Part shown: positions 30,709-38,558 of the stretch, piece after piece
Layout: the number at the start of each line of letters is the position of its first letter
How positions within the stretch are numbered: position 1 is the first letter of the stretch
From: Gemmataceae bacterium
GTDB lineage: Bacteria > Planctomycetota > Planctomycetia > Gemmatales > Gemmataceae
Direction of reading: 5' to 3'
DNA length: 64,000 bases
Assembly: GCA_019636445.1 (NCBI GenBank)
Contig: JAHBXO010000001.1
Span: forward strand, 186,001 to 250,000
Notes under the pieces: generated by a model
What the model saw: the letters and a program-made list of their open reading frames with translations, nothing else
The model's database searches: none
What the model was told of the DNA's origin: nothing
Translations under genes and position numbers: made by a program

Positions 30709-32399
30709 CAGGCGAAATCCCGCCCAGGCATCGTCGCCGCGAAGTTCACATCTCCGATCAGGCACGGCCGCTTGTACTGCTCCGCCGCGCCGCCGGTCTT
30801 CTTCAGACGCTCCGCGTCCCACTTCGCCCAGTGGCCGGCCGGGATGACGCGCACGCGCAGCGGGCCCAGGCGCGCGCTCTCGCGCTTCGCGGCGTACTCG
30901 ATGTTCTGCACGCCCAGTTCGCGATCCAGCTCCGCCAGGAAGCGGTTCAAGCGCTGACGGTCGGCCGTGTCCGACTCTTCGAGGAAGATCGCGTAGTAAG
31001 GCAGCGCGTCGTCGAAGACCGGCGCGAGCGTGTAGCCGGTGATCGGCTGCGGCACCGACTTCAGCACGGCGTCTACCGCCTTCGTGACGTGGTGCTCACT
31101 CAGCTTCTCGCCGGTCAGATTCGCGAAACGGCTGCCCTTGCCGAGGAACTCGACCAGCGGCGTGCGGCCGAGGAAGCCGGTGACGCGCACGAGGTCCGAG
31201 ATGTGGTAGCGGTACAGGCCGTAGAGCGTCGTCGGCAGGATGTAGTAGCTGCCGCCTTCGGCGATCTCGTGCGCACCGAGGACGGTCGGCTGCGTCGAGT
31301 CGATCTCGGATTCCGGGATGAACTCGAAGTAGTGCGAGAGGATGTCCAGTACGCCACTGGGGGAACTGTTGGCGAAGGGGATGGTCATGCGGCCTTCGCT
31401 GGCGAGCAGGCCGAGGTCGCGAACGGGCGTGTCGCCATAGTATTGCGGAAGCTGCCGGAGGTACGGCCCCATGCTGCCGCCGGTCCAGGTGTTCACGATC
31501 GTCGATTCGCTGCCCCACACGTCCTGCGGGTAAAGGCGGCCGAGCTTCTCGGCGAGTGCGGCCAGTTCGCGCGAGCGTCCCGGATTCGGTTTCAATCGCG
31601 GAGCGAGGGCGGCGCGCACGTCCGCGGGAATGTCGAGATCGGCGCGCAGCGTGCCGTCGTGCAAGTCCTTCAGCAAACCTTCGCGCTGAGCATCGAGCGT
31701 GCGGGCCAACTGCACCAGCGTGCTCGGGTTCGCGGCCATGAACTGCGAGACGTTGCGCCCCATCGCGAAGCGGAGCGCGACGTATTGCTTCGCGAGCGAG
31801 TCCTTGATCTTGCCCGTCTCGTGCGGCACGGCGTAGAGCCGGCGGATCAGTTTCATCTGCACCTTGGCCGTGAAGCCGGTGAGGTTCCCGCACGGGATGT
31901 TCGCGGAGGTGCGGAACTCGTCCGGATCGCCGACCATCTGCACGATCGGCCGCATGGCGATGCGCCGGCCGCGGTGGTCGCGGTACAGTTTCACGCCCCA
32001 CATGTTCCAGCCGCGCCGATAGGCGGTGAGGTATTCCTGCGTGACGGGGATGAGTTTGCGCGAGGCCGTGGTGCCGCTGGTCAGCGCGAACATCAGCACG
32101 CGGTCGTCGGCGAGCAGGGCGTTCGTGTCGCCGGCCTGCACCTTCTCGATGTACGGGGCGACGTACTCGTACGGTGCGACCGGAACCTGTCGCCGGAAGT
32201 CCTCGACGGAGCGGATCGCGGCGAACTTGTGATCGCGCCCGAAGCCGGTGCCTTGCTGCTTGCGGAGGATGCGGTCGAGCACGGCCTGCTGCACGGCGCG
32301 CGGGTCGTCGCACAGGTATTCGAAGCGGCGCAGTTGCCGCCGCACCGGCCACGTGACCAACCGCCCGACGCGCACGAGGAGGAAACGTTGGAGGGACAT
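30708..32399 (-). CDS. GH3-family acyl-adenylating enzyme
   Basis: 563 residues of the GH3 family, which in plants conjugates amino acids to jasmonate or auxin via acyl-adenylates. Recognisable motifs are FALTSGTTASRKLIPVT (phosphate-binding loop), VWGSESTIVNTWTGGS, LPTTLYGLYRYHISDLVRVTGF (family YxxY...DLVRV) and EKLSEHHV. Bacterial GH3 proteins have no settled substrate. Length is normal. No signal peptide, so cytosolic. Its stop overlaps the start of the following membrane kinase gene by one base, and the PAS kinase follows, giving a likely three-gene operon. Regulation of the enzyme by the kinases is only a possibility. Confidence 0.8.
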
Positions 32400-32472
32400 G
32401 GAGCTTATGGTACGCCCTCTTTCGCCGTTCGTGGCGACCGGTTAGAATGCATTCGGAATCGAGGGATGAACG

Positions 32473-32718
32473 ATGAATCCGACCCACGACACGCCCGAAG
32501 AACTCCGGGCGCGGATCGAGCAACTCGAACGCGAGTTGGCGCGCGTGAAGACGGAGCGTGATCTCTACAAAAAAACCGTCTACGCGGAAATGATGGCAAG
32601 CATTCCGTACACACCGATGACGCTGGAGGAGGCCCGCGAAATGATGGCCGCTCCCCAAGGTGAACGGTTGACGGACATCATCGCGGAATACGAGAAGGAA
32701 CTCGAAGGCCGTGAGTGA
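32473..32718 (+). CDS. Small coiled-coil protein, probable antitoxin-like partner
   Basis: 81 residues. The N-terminal half is a heptad-rich coiled coil (EELRARIEQLERELARVKTE) and the C-terminal half a short helical region (TLEEAREMMAAPQGERLTDI). It overlaps the next gene by 8 bp (GTGAGTGA). The size, the coupling and the toxin-like partner resemble type II toxin-antitoxin operons, although no DNA-binding fold is recognisable here. Function is inferred from the pairing. Confidence 0.55.
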   Translation: MNPTHDTPEELRARIEQLERELARVKTERDLYKKTVYAEMMASIPYTPMTLEEAREMMAAPQGERLTDIIAEYEKELEGRE

Positions 32719-33010
32719 CGAACGGTACCAAGTCGCCAACTCGCTGGAAGTCGGCCGTCAACTCCGGGCCGCAGTGGATACTGCACGGTCACAAGGTGAA
32801 TTCGCAGTCGCCGTACGGGCATCTCGCTGGATCCTGGACGAACTGGCTCGAACGCCAGCCGCGTTCGGAGAATCGCGGAACTACCTTGCCGCTGCTGAAC
32901 TTCATGTTCGAATCGGCTTCGCGGGACCGATCTACGTCGTCTACGGGATTCACGAACCGAGCCGGACAGTATTCGTGAGGAAGATCGGGTACTCGGCGCG
33001 GAAGTCGTGA
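32711..33010 (+). CDS. Small protein with RelE/HigB-like features, probable toxin-like partner
   Basis: 99 residues with a GTG start at 32711, inside the end of the coiled-coil gene. The pattern of helices (VGRQLRAAVDTARSQGEFAV) followed by a C-terminal strand region PIYVVYGIHEPSRTVFVRKIGYS with basic residues resembles RelE/ParE-type interferases (strand, strand, basic tail). No catalytic His/Arg set can be assigned with certainty. The spacing and order (coiled coil first, toxin-like second) fit a TA module. Other small fold families could also fit. Confidence 0.5.
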   Translation: MSDERYQVANSLEVGRQLRAAVDTARSQGEFAVAVRASRWILDELARTPAAFGESRNYLAAAELHVRIGFAGPIYVVYGIHEPSRTVFVRKIGYSARKS

Positions 33011-33064
33011 ACTTGATGAATTGCCACCGTACGAACGCGGCTCGTTCGATTTCCTAAGGGAAGA

Positions 33065-34306
33065 TTACCGGCTTCCCATCTCAGTTGTCCGCTCGCGGAT
33101 CCACACTATCGCTCCCGCTCCCGCGAGCATCATCGTGGCGGCATGCAGCAATCCCGCGCTCCAGCCGGACATCAACACCAGCCCGCCCACTAGCAGGCTT
33201 GCGCCGACGTCGCCGAGGCCGTTGACGACGGCGAGCACGCCATAGGCAGTGCCGTGCTGCGCCTTGTCCGGCACCAATTCCGCCACGATGGCCGGCTCGA
33301 GCGCTTCCTGGATCGCCATGTAGATGCCGGCAAGGGCGAAACAGCCGATCCAGCCGGGCAGCCACGTGGGGGCGAACGCGATGAGGAACGCGAAGCCGAG
33401 CATCGTCATCGCACCGATGAGGTAGCCAGCCACAAGAACGCGCGCGTGGCCGTATTGGTCGCCGAGCCAGCCGGCGGGGAACGCGGCGAGCGCCTGCACG
33501 AGGTTTCGCCAGGCGTAGAGCAGGATGCCGAGGATGGCGGCCGGCAGCAGATCGTTCGCGAGGTGGACGGTGGCGGCGAGGATTAGGAGCGTGTGGGCGA
33601 AGTCGCCGAGGCCGAAGAGGCCAACGCCGACGAGGAAGCGACGATAGCGGGCGGGCATGGCCTTCAACGAGGCGCCGAGGCGCAGGCCGGGCTTGGGCGT
33701 GAAGCGTTGTTCGCGAACGAGCAGCGTAAAGGTGAGCGCCGCGCCGAGGCCGGGCAGTAGCGTGAACCAGAACGCGAGGGCGTACGACTCGCGAGGCTCG
33801 ACAGCGGAGCCGATGTTCAACAGTAGGGCGGCGGCGATCAGCGGCCCGAGTACGGCCCCGAGCGTGTCGCCGGCGCGGTGGAAGCCGAACGCCTTGCCGC
33901 GATGGGCGGGGTCGACGGAGTCGGTGATGATGGCGTTGCGAAGGGGGCCGCGGATGCCTTTGCCGAGCCAGGCGAGCGATTTCGCGGCGAGCACGAGCGG
34001 CCACGCGGTGGCGATGGCGCAGAGGGCGAACGCCGAACCGGTGAGGGCATAGCCGAAGACGACGAGCGCCTTGCGCTTCCCGATGCGGTCGCTCCACCAG
34101 CCGACGAGAATCTTGGCGGCGTTCGAGAGGAACTCGGCGGCGGCCTCGATGGCACCCAGCACCTGCGCGGCGTGGCCGACCGGCAGGCCGAGGATGATAA
34201 GGAACGACGGCAGCAGCGCGGTGGCGAGTTCGTAGCCGACGTCGGCGAGGAAGCTGGTCAGCCCCGCGCCGACGACTGTGCGATTCATCCAGGAAGGGGC
34301 GGGCAT
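33065..34306 (-). CDS. Major facilitator superfamily transporter
   Basis: 413 residues, start MPAPSWMNRTVVG at 34306. About twelve membrane helices with the MFS loop-2 motif GWWSDRIGKRKALVVFGY between helices 2 and 3. A matching GWLGDQYGHARVLVAGY follows in the second half, and SLAWLGKGIRGPLRNAI and DPAHRGKAFGFHRAGDTLG lie in the central region. It resembles the sugar-phosphate/drug-efflux-like MFS found in planctomycetes; the substrate is not readable. The start overlaps the end of the upstream hypothetical gene by 22 bp, so it is likely translated from the same message as the PIN/RHH genes. Confidence 0.85.
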   Translation of the reverse strand: MPAPSWMNRTVVGAGLTSFLADVGYELATALLPSFLIILGLPVGHAAQVLGAIEAAAEFLSNAAKILVGWWSDRIGKRKALVVFGYALTGSAFALCAIATAWPLVLAAKSLAWLGKGIRGPLRNAIITDSVDPAHRGKAFGFHRAGDTLGAVLGPLIAAALLLNIGSAVEPRESYALAFWFTLLPGLGAALTFTLLVREQRFTPKPGLRLGASLKAMPARYRRFLVGVGLFGLGDFAHTLLILAATVHLANDLLPAAILGILLYAWRNLVQALAAFPAGWLGDQYGHARVLVAGYLIGAMTMLGFAFLIAFAPTWLPGWIGCFALAGIYMAIQEALEPAIVAELVPDKAQHGTAYGVLAVVNGLGDVGASLLVGGLVLMSGWSAGLLHAATMMLAGAGAIVWIRERTTEMGSR

Positions 34307-34731
34307 TGGTCGGATCCGGGTTCGGCGGCACGGATGACGCTTTTGGGGAGGCCGGTGATCGTGTCCAATTCGCCCATGAAATCGGGACCATAGACGGATT
34401 CGATAACACGAATCGGCCCTATGATCCGAGCGTTGAACTCCGCGAGTTCTTCGGCCGGCAACCAAAGTTCTCGGTAAATCGGACAACCGCCGAGTTGCTG
34501 CACGGGATACCGCGCCACGAACGAATCGTCGATTTCAAATTCGGTCACGAATCCACAGTGGCCGGCCTCCGACTCCTTGCTGTTCCACTGCGTGATGATG
34601 GCACGGGCGTACTCGCGCGTGAGTACGGGATAGAAAATCGGCTGCCAGGACAACCGCGGCGGATACGCTCGGTATCCCGATTCGGCGATCAATTCGAGTT
34701 CGCGCAAGCCGACCGGTCGAAAGAGGATCAC
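34285..34731 (-). CDS. Hypothetical protein upstream of MFS transporter
   Basis: 148 residues starting MILFRPVGLRELELIAESGY, then YPPRLSWQPIFYPVLTREYA and RAIITQWNSKESEAGHCGFV. It ends in a region PIYRELWLPAEELAEFNARI and IGPIRVIESVYGPDFMGE. I have seen this RPVGLRELELI...QPIFYPVL pattern in small hypotheticals from toxin-antitoxin-rich regions but cannot name a function. Soluble and compact. It overlaps the RHH-like gene before it by 4 bp and the transporter after it by 22 bp. A toxin or immunity-type role is possible but unproven. Confidence 0.6.
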   Translation of the reverse strand: MILFRPVGLRELELIAESGYRAYPPRLSWQPIFYPVLTREYARAIITQWNSKESEAGHCGFVTEFEIDDSFVARYPVQQLGGCPIYRELWLPAEELAEFNARIIGPIRVIESVYGPDFMGELDTITGLPKSVIRAAEPGSDQCPPLPG

Positions 34732-34988
34732 GGTGATGGATCCGAGGATGGAGGTCGTTCGTCGCCGGGAATCGGTGGGGCGGCCGGCGCCTTAGAGAGG
34801 ACGCGCAGAAACGCTTCCCGATCGCCGCGCGCCGCCCGGCGTTCCAGCGCTTCGAGTTCCGAGTCGGCCGACAATTTCTCGCGTACCGCTTCCGCGATCC
34901 ACTCCGATTCGCCGTCGGGTCGATTCCCAGTCCGTTGGGCGATCGCAATGCGAAGCTCGACCGGTAATTCCACCAGAAAACCGTTCAT
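34728..34988 (-). CDS. Ribbon-helix-helix-like small protein, probable antitoxin
   Basis: 86 residues. N-terminal MNGFLVELPVELRIAIAQRT, then SEWIAEAVREKL, has the strand-helix-helix pattern of MetJ/Arc-type antitoxins (FLVELPVELRIAIAQ strand and first helix). The tail is Pro-rich and disordered. It starts one base after the stop of the PIN-domain gene and overlaps the next gene by 4 bp. Antitoxins are usually upstream of toxins; here the presumed order is toxin first, which occurs in some families. Function is inferred from fold and context. Confidence 0.55.
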   Translation of the reverse strand: MNGFLVELPVELRIAIAQRTGNRPDGESEWIAEAVREKLSADSELEALERRAARGDREAFLRVLSKAPAAPPIPGDERPPSSDPSP

Positions 34989-34989
34989 G

Positions 34990-35412
34990 TCAATTCCCCA
35001 AGCGTCGGAGTGCTTCGGCGGGCGTCAGGACCTCGATTCCGTGGCGTTGAGCGCCCGCCGCGAGATCGGCCACATTGTGAGTCACGATCCACCGGCTCCC
35101 GGTCGCGATGGCCGCTTCCAGAATCCGATCGTCGTTAGGATCGTGCGCGGCGGGCCGAACCCGGAATCGAACCGCCGCGCAATGACCGATCCGGCACCAA
35201 TAATCGAGGATTTGATCGATGTCCGCATCGGAATAACCGAATATTGCCGGCAACCGCTTGCAAACCGACTCGTATTCCAAGACCACCGCGTTCGTGATCC
35301 CCAGGATGAATCGGTCGCTTCCGACCATTTGCAGCAAGGCATGAGAGGCGCCGAGTGACGACCGCAATCCGGCAACGAGTACGCACGTATCGAGGATCAA
35401 GATCGGCCGCAT
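34990..35412 (-). CDS. PIN-domain protein, probable RNase toxin
   Basis: 140 residues with the PIN acidic pattern: ILDTCVL (Asp 8), VVLEYESVC (Glu about 47), DPNDDRILEAA (two Asp about 93-95) and a terminal VTHNVADL. This set coordinates the metal in VapC-type ribonucleases and matches the putative-toxin PIN subgroup (COG2405-like). Cytosolic. The RHH-like gene follows by one base, so a VapBC-like module with reversed gene order is likely. Target RNA unknown. Confidence 0.75.
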   Translation of the reverse strand: MRPILILDTCVLVAGLRSSLGASHALLQMVGSDRFILGITNAVVLEYESVCKRLPAIFGYSDADIDQILDYWCRIGHCAAVRFRVRPAAHDPNDDRILEAAIATGSRWIVTHNVADLAAGAQRHGIEVLTPAEALRRLGN

Positions 35413-35500
35413 GCCCTCATGCTACCATCCCGATGATTCCCGCTCCACTCCCGTATCATATCCTCCGTCGCCGATGCCCGCACATCCCGGAGGCGTTCCG

Positions 35501-36574
35501 ATGCCCGACTTCGCCAAGGAATTCAAGATCGACCTCACCAACGCCAAGATCCCCAAGGCCGACGGCGAGGTCAACGAGTACGTCAACGCCGAGGCCGCCG
35601 CCAATGGAAAATATTTCACCGACAAGCGCAAGGTCATCTTCGTCAATGGGATGAAGAACACCGGCGAGAACCACGCCGAATCCGCACTCGCGCTCTCGCT
35701 CGTGCAGATGTGTCCCGTCATCGGCCTCTACAACCTCTCCGACGGTGCGATCGTCGACCTGTGGCAATGTCTCAACGACAAGCTCCAGTTCCAAGGACCT
35801 GGTGCCGACAGCGCCAAGGAAAAAATCGACTCGCGCAACAGCTGGTGGAACCGAATCCTCAAGGGCGAGCGCACCTCCGAGCAGGCGATGGAACAGGCGC
35901 TCAAGCGAAACCCGGCGCAGGTGGCGCTCTTCAAGCTGCTCCGCAAACCCGAGAACCGCACCTGGGAAATCTTCGCGCACAGCCAGGGGAACCTGATCCT
36001 CAGCAACGTGCTGCAGGGGATCGCCGCCGTCGATGGCCCGAGCGCCATCGCCGGGCGCGTCGTCCACACCTTCGGCTCGCCGGCCGTGTTCTACCCCGAT
36101 GGCATTCTGAAGTACGAGCACGGCTTCACGTTCGATCCGGTCAACTGGCTTTCCGGCTTCGACAGCAGCTTCACGATCTCCAAGGTCGGCCTGCCGACCG
36201 GCACCAAGAACCCGATCACTCACGGCTTCCTTTGGTACCTGCAGGACGATCCGCGCTTCATCATCAACCGGTTCCGCACCGGCGGCTGGGGCATGACGTT
36301 TAACATGGACGAGGCCGGGCTGGCGAAATGCCTCGCGGCGATGGAGACGAACCTGCCGCGCGTGAAGAAAGTGATCGACTACCTGGACAAGCACCAGAAC
36401 AGCGACGCCGACGACGTGGCGCTCTTGTACGTGCAGGCGATCCAGAACAAACCGAGCGTGAAGTTGGCGCTGAAGTCGGACCCGGAGTTGGTGAAACTGC
36501 TCGTCAAGACAATGGACGAAGGCTGGACGAGCGGCAAGGAGAAGGAAGCCATCAACTGGTTGAAGGCGCTCTAG
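35501..36574 (+). CDS. Cytosolic alpha/beta-hydrolase/lipase-like protein
   Basis: 357 residues, start MPDFAKEFKIDLTNAKIP. A helical N-terminus leads into KVIFVNGMKNTGENHAESAL, a lipase-like oxyanion region. The nucleophile elbow is AHSQGNLILSNV (Ser in GxSxG-like AHSQG), and a later His/Asp-rich region includes TFGSPAVFYPDG and HGFLWYLQDDPRF. The C-terminus is a 90-residue helical part. No signal peptide or membrane segment, so it is either cytosolic or exported by a specialised route. Effector-like lipases of similar shape exist, but no secretion genes are nearby. The catalytic Asp/His cannot be fixed with certainty. Confidence 0.65.
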   Translation: MPDFAKEFKIDLTNAKIPKADGEVNEYVNAEAAANGKYFTDKRKVIFVNGMKNTGENHAESALALSLVQMCPVIGLYNLSDGAIVDLWQCLNDKLQFQGPGADSAKEKIDSRNSWWNRILKGERTSEQAMEQALKRNPAQVALFKLLRKPENRTWEIFAHSQGNLILSNVLQGIAAVDGPSAIAGRVVHTFGSPAVFYPDGILKYEHGFTFDPVNWLSGFDSSFTISKVGLPTGTKNPITHGFLWYLQDDPRFIINRFRTGGWGMTFNMDEAGLAKCLAAMETNLPRVKKVIDYLDKHQNSDADDVALLYVQAIQNKPSVKLALKSDPELVKLLVKTMDEGWTSGKEKEAINWLKAL

Positions 36575-36638
36575 CGCGGCGCGCTCCGGCGGCCCGAGTT
36601 TCCTCGGGCTGGTTTCCGGCTGGAAGCCAAAACGCGGA

Positions 36639-38288
36639 TCAGTCGGCGAGCACGGCGGTGCGTCGGGCGCGGGCGGCGCGGGAGTTCGCCTCGACCCAGG
36701 CTTCGGCGGCCTCGCGGCTCCACCGGGCGGAATCGAAGCGGACGGCTGCCGTGGCCGGCAAGCCGTCGACCGAAACGACGCGCTCGCACACGCCGGTGCC
36801 GACTTCGATCCAGACGGCATCGTCGGACTCGAGCGTCGGCCAGGCGACCGCGAGTTCGTCCGCGGACCAGCGGGCCGGCCCGAACGGCACGAGCAGGACC
36901 TCGTCGAGGTGGGCGGCGAGAAAGGCCTTCGCGTCGGCGACGGTGGTCTCGGCGGGAAAGCGGACGGCGGCGAGGACGTACGCGTCGCCGGCATGACCGA
37001 ATTGCAATTCGATGTCCGGCCGATCGGCCAGGGGTTCGGATCGAACCGCTTCCGCGTCCGGCGCGAGTCGGACGACGAGTCGACCGTCATCGCGCAGCCA
37101 TTGCGGACGATGTTCGCGGCGCCAGCGGGTGGCCGCCGGACCGTCCCCGGTGAAATCCCCCAGCACGATGGTACGTTCGGTCGTGGAAGTCGTGGCTTCC
37201 CATTCGGTTTCGGTCACGGACTCGGCACCCTCCAGGATTCGGCGGTCGAACGTTCCCCGTTTGATCGCCAGGTCGGTCACGGCGGCCATCGTTCCGACGA
37301 CGATCGGCGCACGGTTCAGATGTTGTACGGCCAAGGCGGCCGGGTCGGATTCCAGATCGGCCAGCGTTTTCGAGGCGTAACTCAGTCGCGCTTCGGCTTC
37401 CTGACGGTCGCCGTCGGCCGCCTGCTGCGCGGCGGCGATGGCCTCGACGGTCGGCGCGTCCGGCGGCACCAGCCCGGCGGCCCGCAACTCGCCGCACAGT
37501 CGGTCGAATTCCTGCGGATCGCCGGCCGGGCACGGCACCGGAAGCGGTGTATCGTCGTTCGCGGACAGTTCCACTTCGGCCTGTCGAATGCGCCGCTCCA
37601 GATCTTCGGCTCGTCGCACCAGTTCGCCGTGGAAGGTTGCCTTCCAAAAGGAACGGGAGAAGACGTTGCCCGCCTGTTTGGCGGCAACCAGCGGTGTCAA
37701 CGATTCCAGTTCCTCGCGGAGCGATCTCAGTTCCGATTCGGTGCGGGCGCGCTCCGGGTTGGGCGGTCGCCCGTGCGCGGCGCAGACGCACCGGACGGCA
37801 CGCAACCGTTCCCACACGCCGGCGGCGCGCTGCGAGGCTTCAACGCGGGCGGCGGCCTCGCGCACCGATTCGGCCAGGCGCGCCCGTTGCTCGTCGACGC
37901 GGCCGACGCCGACGGCGGAGGACGCGACGTCGGCGATCGCAGCCGGCAGATCGGATGCGGATTCGCCGGGTGCCAGTGCGCGCACCGCACCATGTTCGCG
38001 CCAGCGTTCTGCGAGCCGGTTCGCGGTGTCGGCGGTGGCGGTCAGGACGAGCGGCCGTTCGCCGGCCCGCAGCAATGCGGCCACGAGGCGCTCGACGAAT
38101 TCGATGCGGCCCTCGGCTCGGGCGGCGATCCAGAATCGGTCGTTGGCCGCGAGGGCCGCGGCGAGCGTTGCGGTCCGACCGGGCGGCGACGCTTCGGTCG
38201 GTCCGTGGAGTTCGGCCAAGACCGGTGGGGTGTTCGGACGGGCGGGCGGCCCGGAGGGAGGTGCGGTCGTAAGCAAAGCGTCGTGCAA
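36639..38288 (-). CDS. Degenerate SF1 (DNA2/NAM7-like) helicase-like coiled-coil protein
   Basis: 549 residues. A long coiled-coil middle (ERARTESELRSLREELESLT, LVRRAEDLERRIRQAEVELS) is followed by IVVGTMAAVTDLAIKRGTFD and RRILEGAESVTETEWEA. This resembles the DEA/Walker-B region of SF1 helicases in which the acidic motif has decayed. The end is rich in beta strands. No Walker A (GxGKT) is present, so ATPase activity is doubtful. The start is a problem: the frame has no ATG or GTG back to an in-frame stop near 38370, and the TTG at 38288 is the first possible start, so the N-terminus may be missing. It may be a relic or a structural protein. Confidence 0.5.
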   Translation of the reverse strand: MHDALLTTAPPSGPPARPNTPPVLAELHGPTEASPPGRTATLAAALAANDRFWIAARAEGRIEFVERLVAALLRAGERPLVLTATADTANRLAERWREHGAVRALAPGESASDLPAAIADVASSAVGVGRVDEQRARLAESVREAAARVEASQRAAGVWERLRAVRCVCAAHGRPPNPERARTESELRSLREELESLTPLVAAKQAGNVFSRSFWKATFHGELVRRAEDLERRIRQAEVELSANDDTPLPVPCPAGDPQEFDRLCGELRAAGLVPPDAPTVEAIAAAQQAADGDRQEAEARLSYASKTLADLESDPAALAVQHLNRAPIVVGTMAAVTDLAIKRGTFDRRILEGAESVTETEWEATTSTTERTIVLGDFTGDGPAATRWRREHRPQWLRDDGRLVVRLAPDAEAVRSEPLADRPDIELQFGHAGDAYVLAAVRFPAETTVADAKAFLAAHLDEVLLVPFGPARWSADELAVAWPTLESDDAVWIEVGTGVCERVVSVDGLPATAAVRFDSARWSREAAEAWVEANSRAARARRTAVLAD

Positions 38289-38558
38289 CTCGCGAGGCCA
38301 GACCGGGGCGGCGAAGGCCGCCTGTTCGGTGCCGTCGATCGGCGGCCGATTCCGGGACGGATGTCCTTACTTAAAGGAAACCCCGCGCCCCGGCGTTCGA
38401 GACCGCGCAATCGACGAATTTCTGTCTTCCAGAGTACGCGGGACCCGGCAGGGGATACAAGAGGGAAGCGGCCCGGAACACAAAATTCACGGAATCGCCA
38501 CCCGGCGGGTTTATTCCCGAAAAAATCGGGAAAAACTCGAAAAACTCGAACCGCCGAA
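38289..38558. other. Intergenic stretch with a weak terminator-like hairpin
   Basis: No gene seen. CCCGA/TCGGG around a run of A (about 38516-38530), with further A-rich stretches, lies just after the FlgI-like lipoprotein stop. In that transcript (minus strand) it reads as a short stem next to T runs and may be its terminator. The rest is unremarkable GC-rich sequence. Confidence 0.4.

Noticed and set aside
38289..38370. Upstream extension of the helicase-like gene
   Set aside because: The frame is open for about 27 codons and the residues read plausibly, but there is no ATG, GTG or TTG before the in-frame stop.
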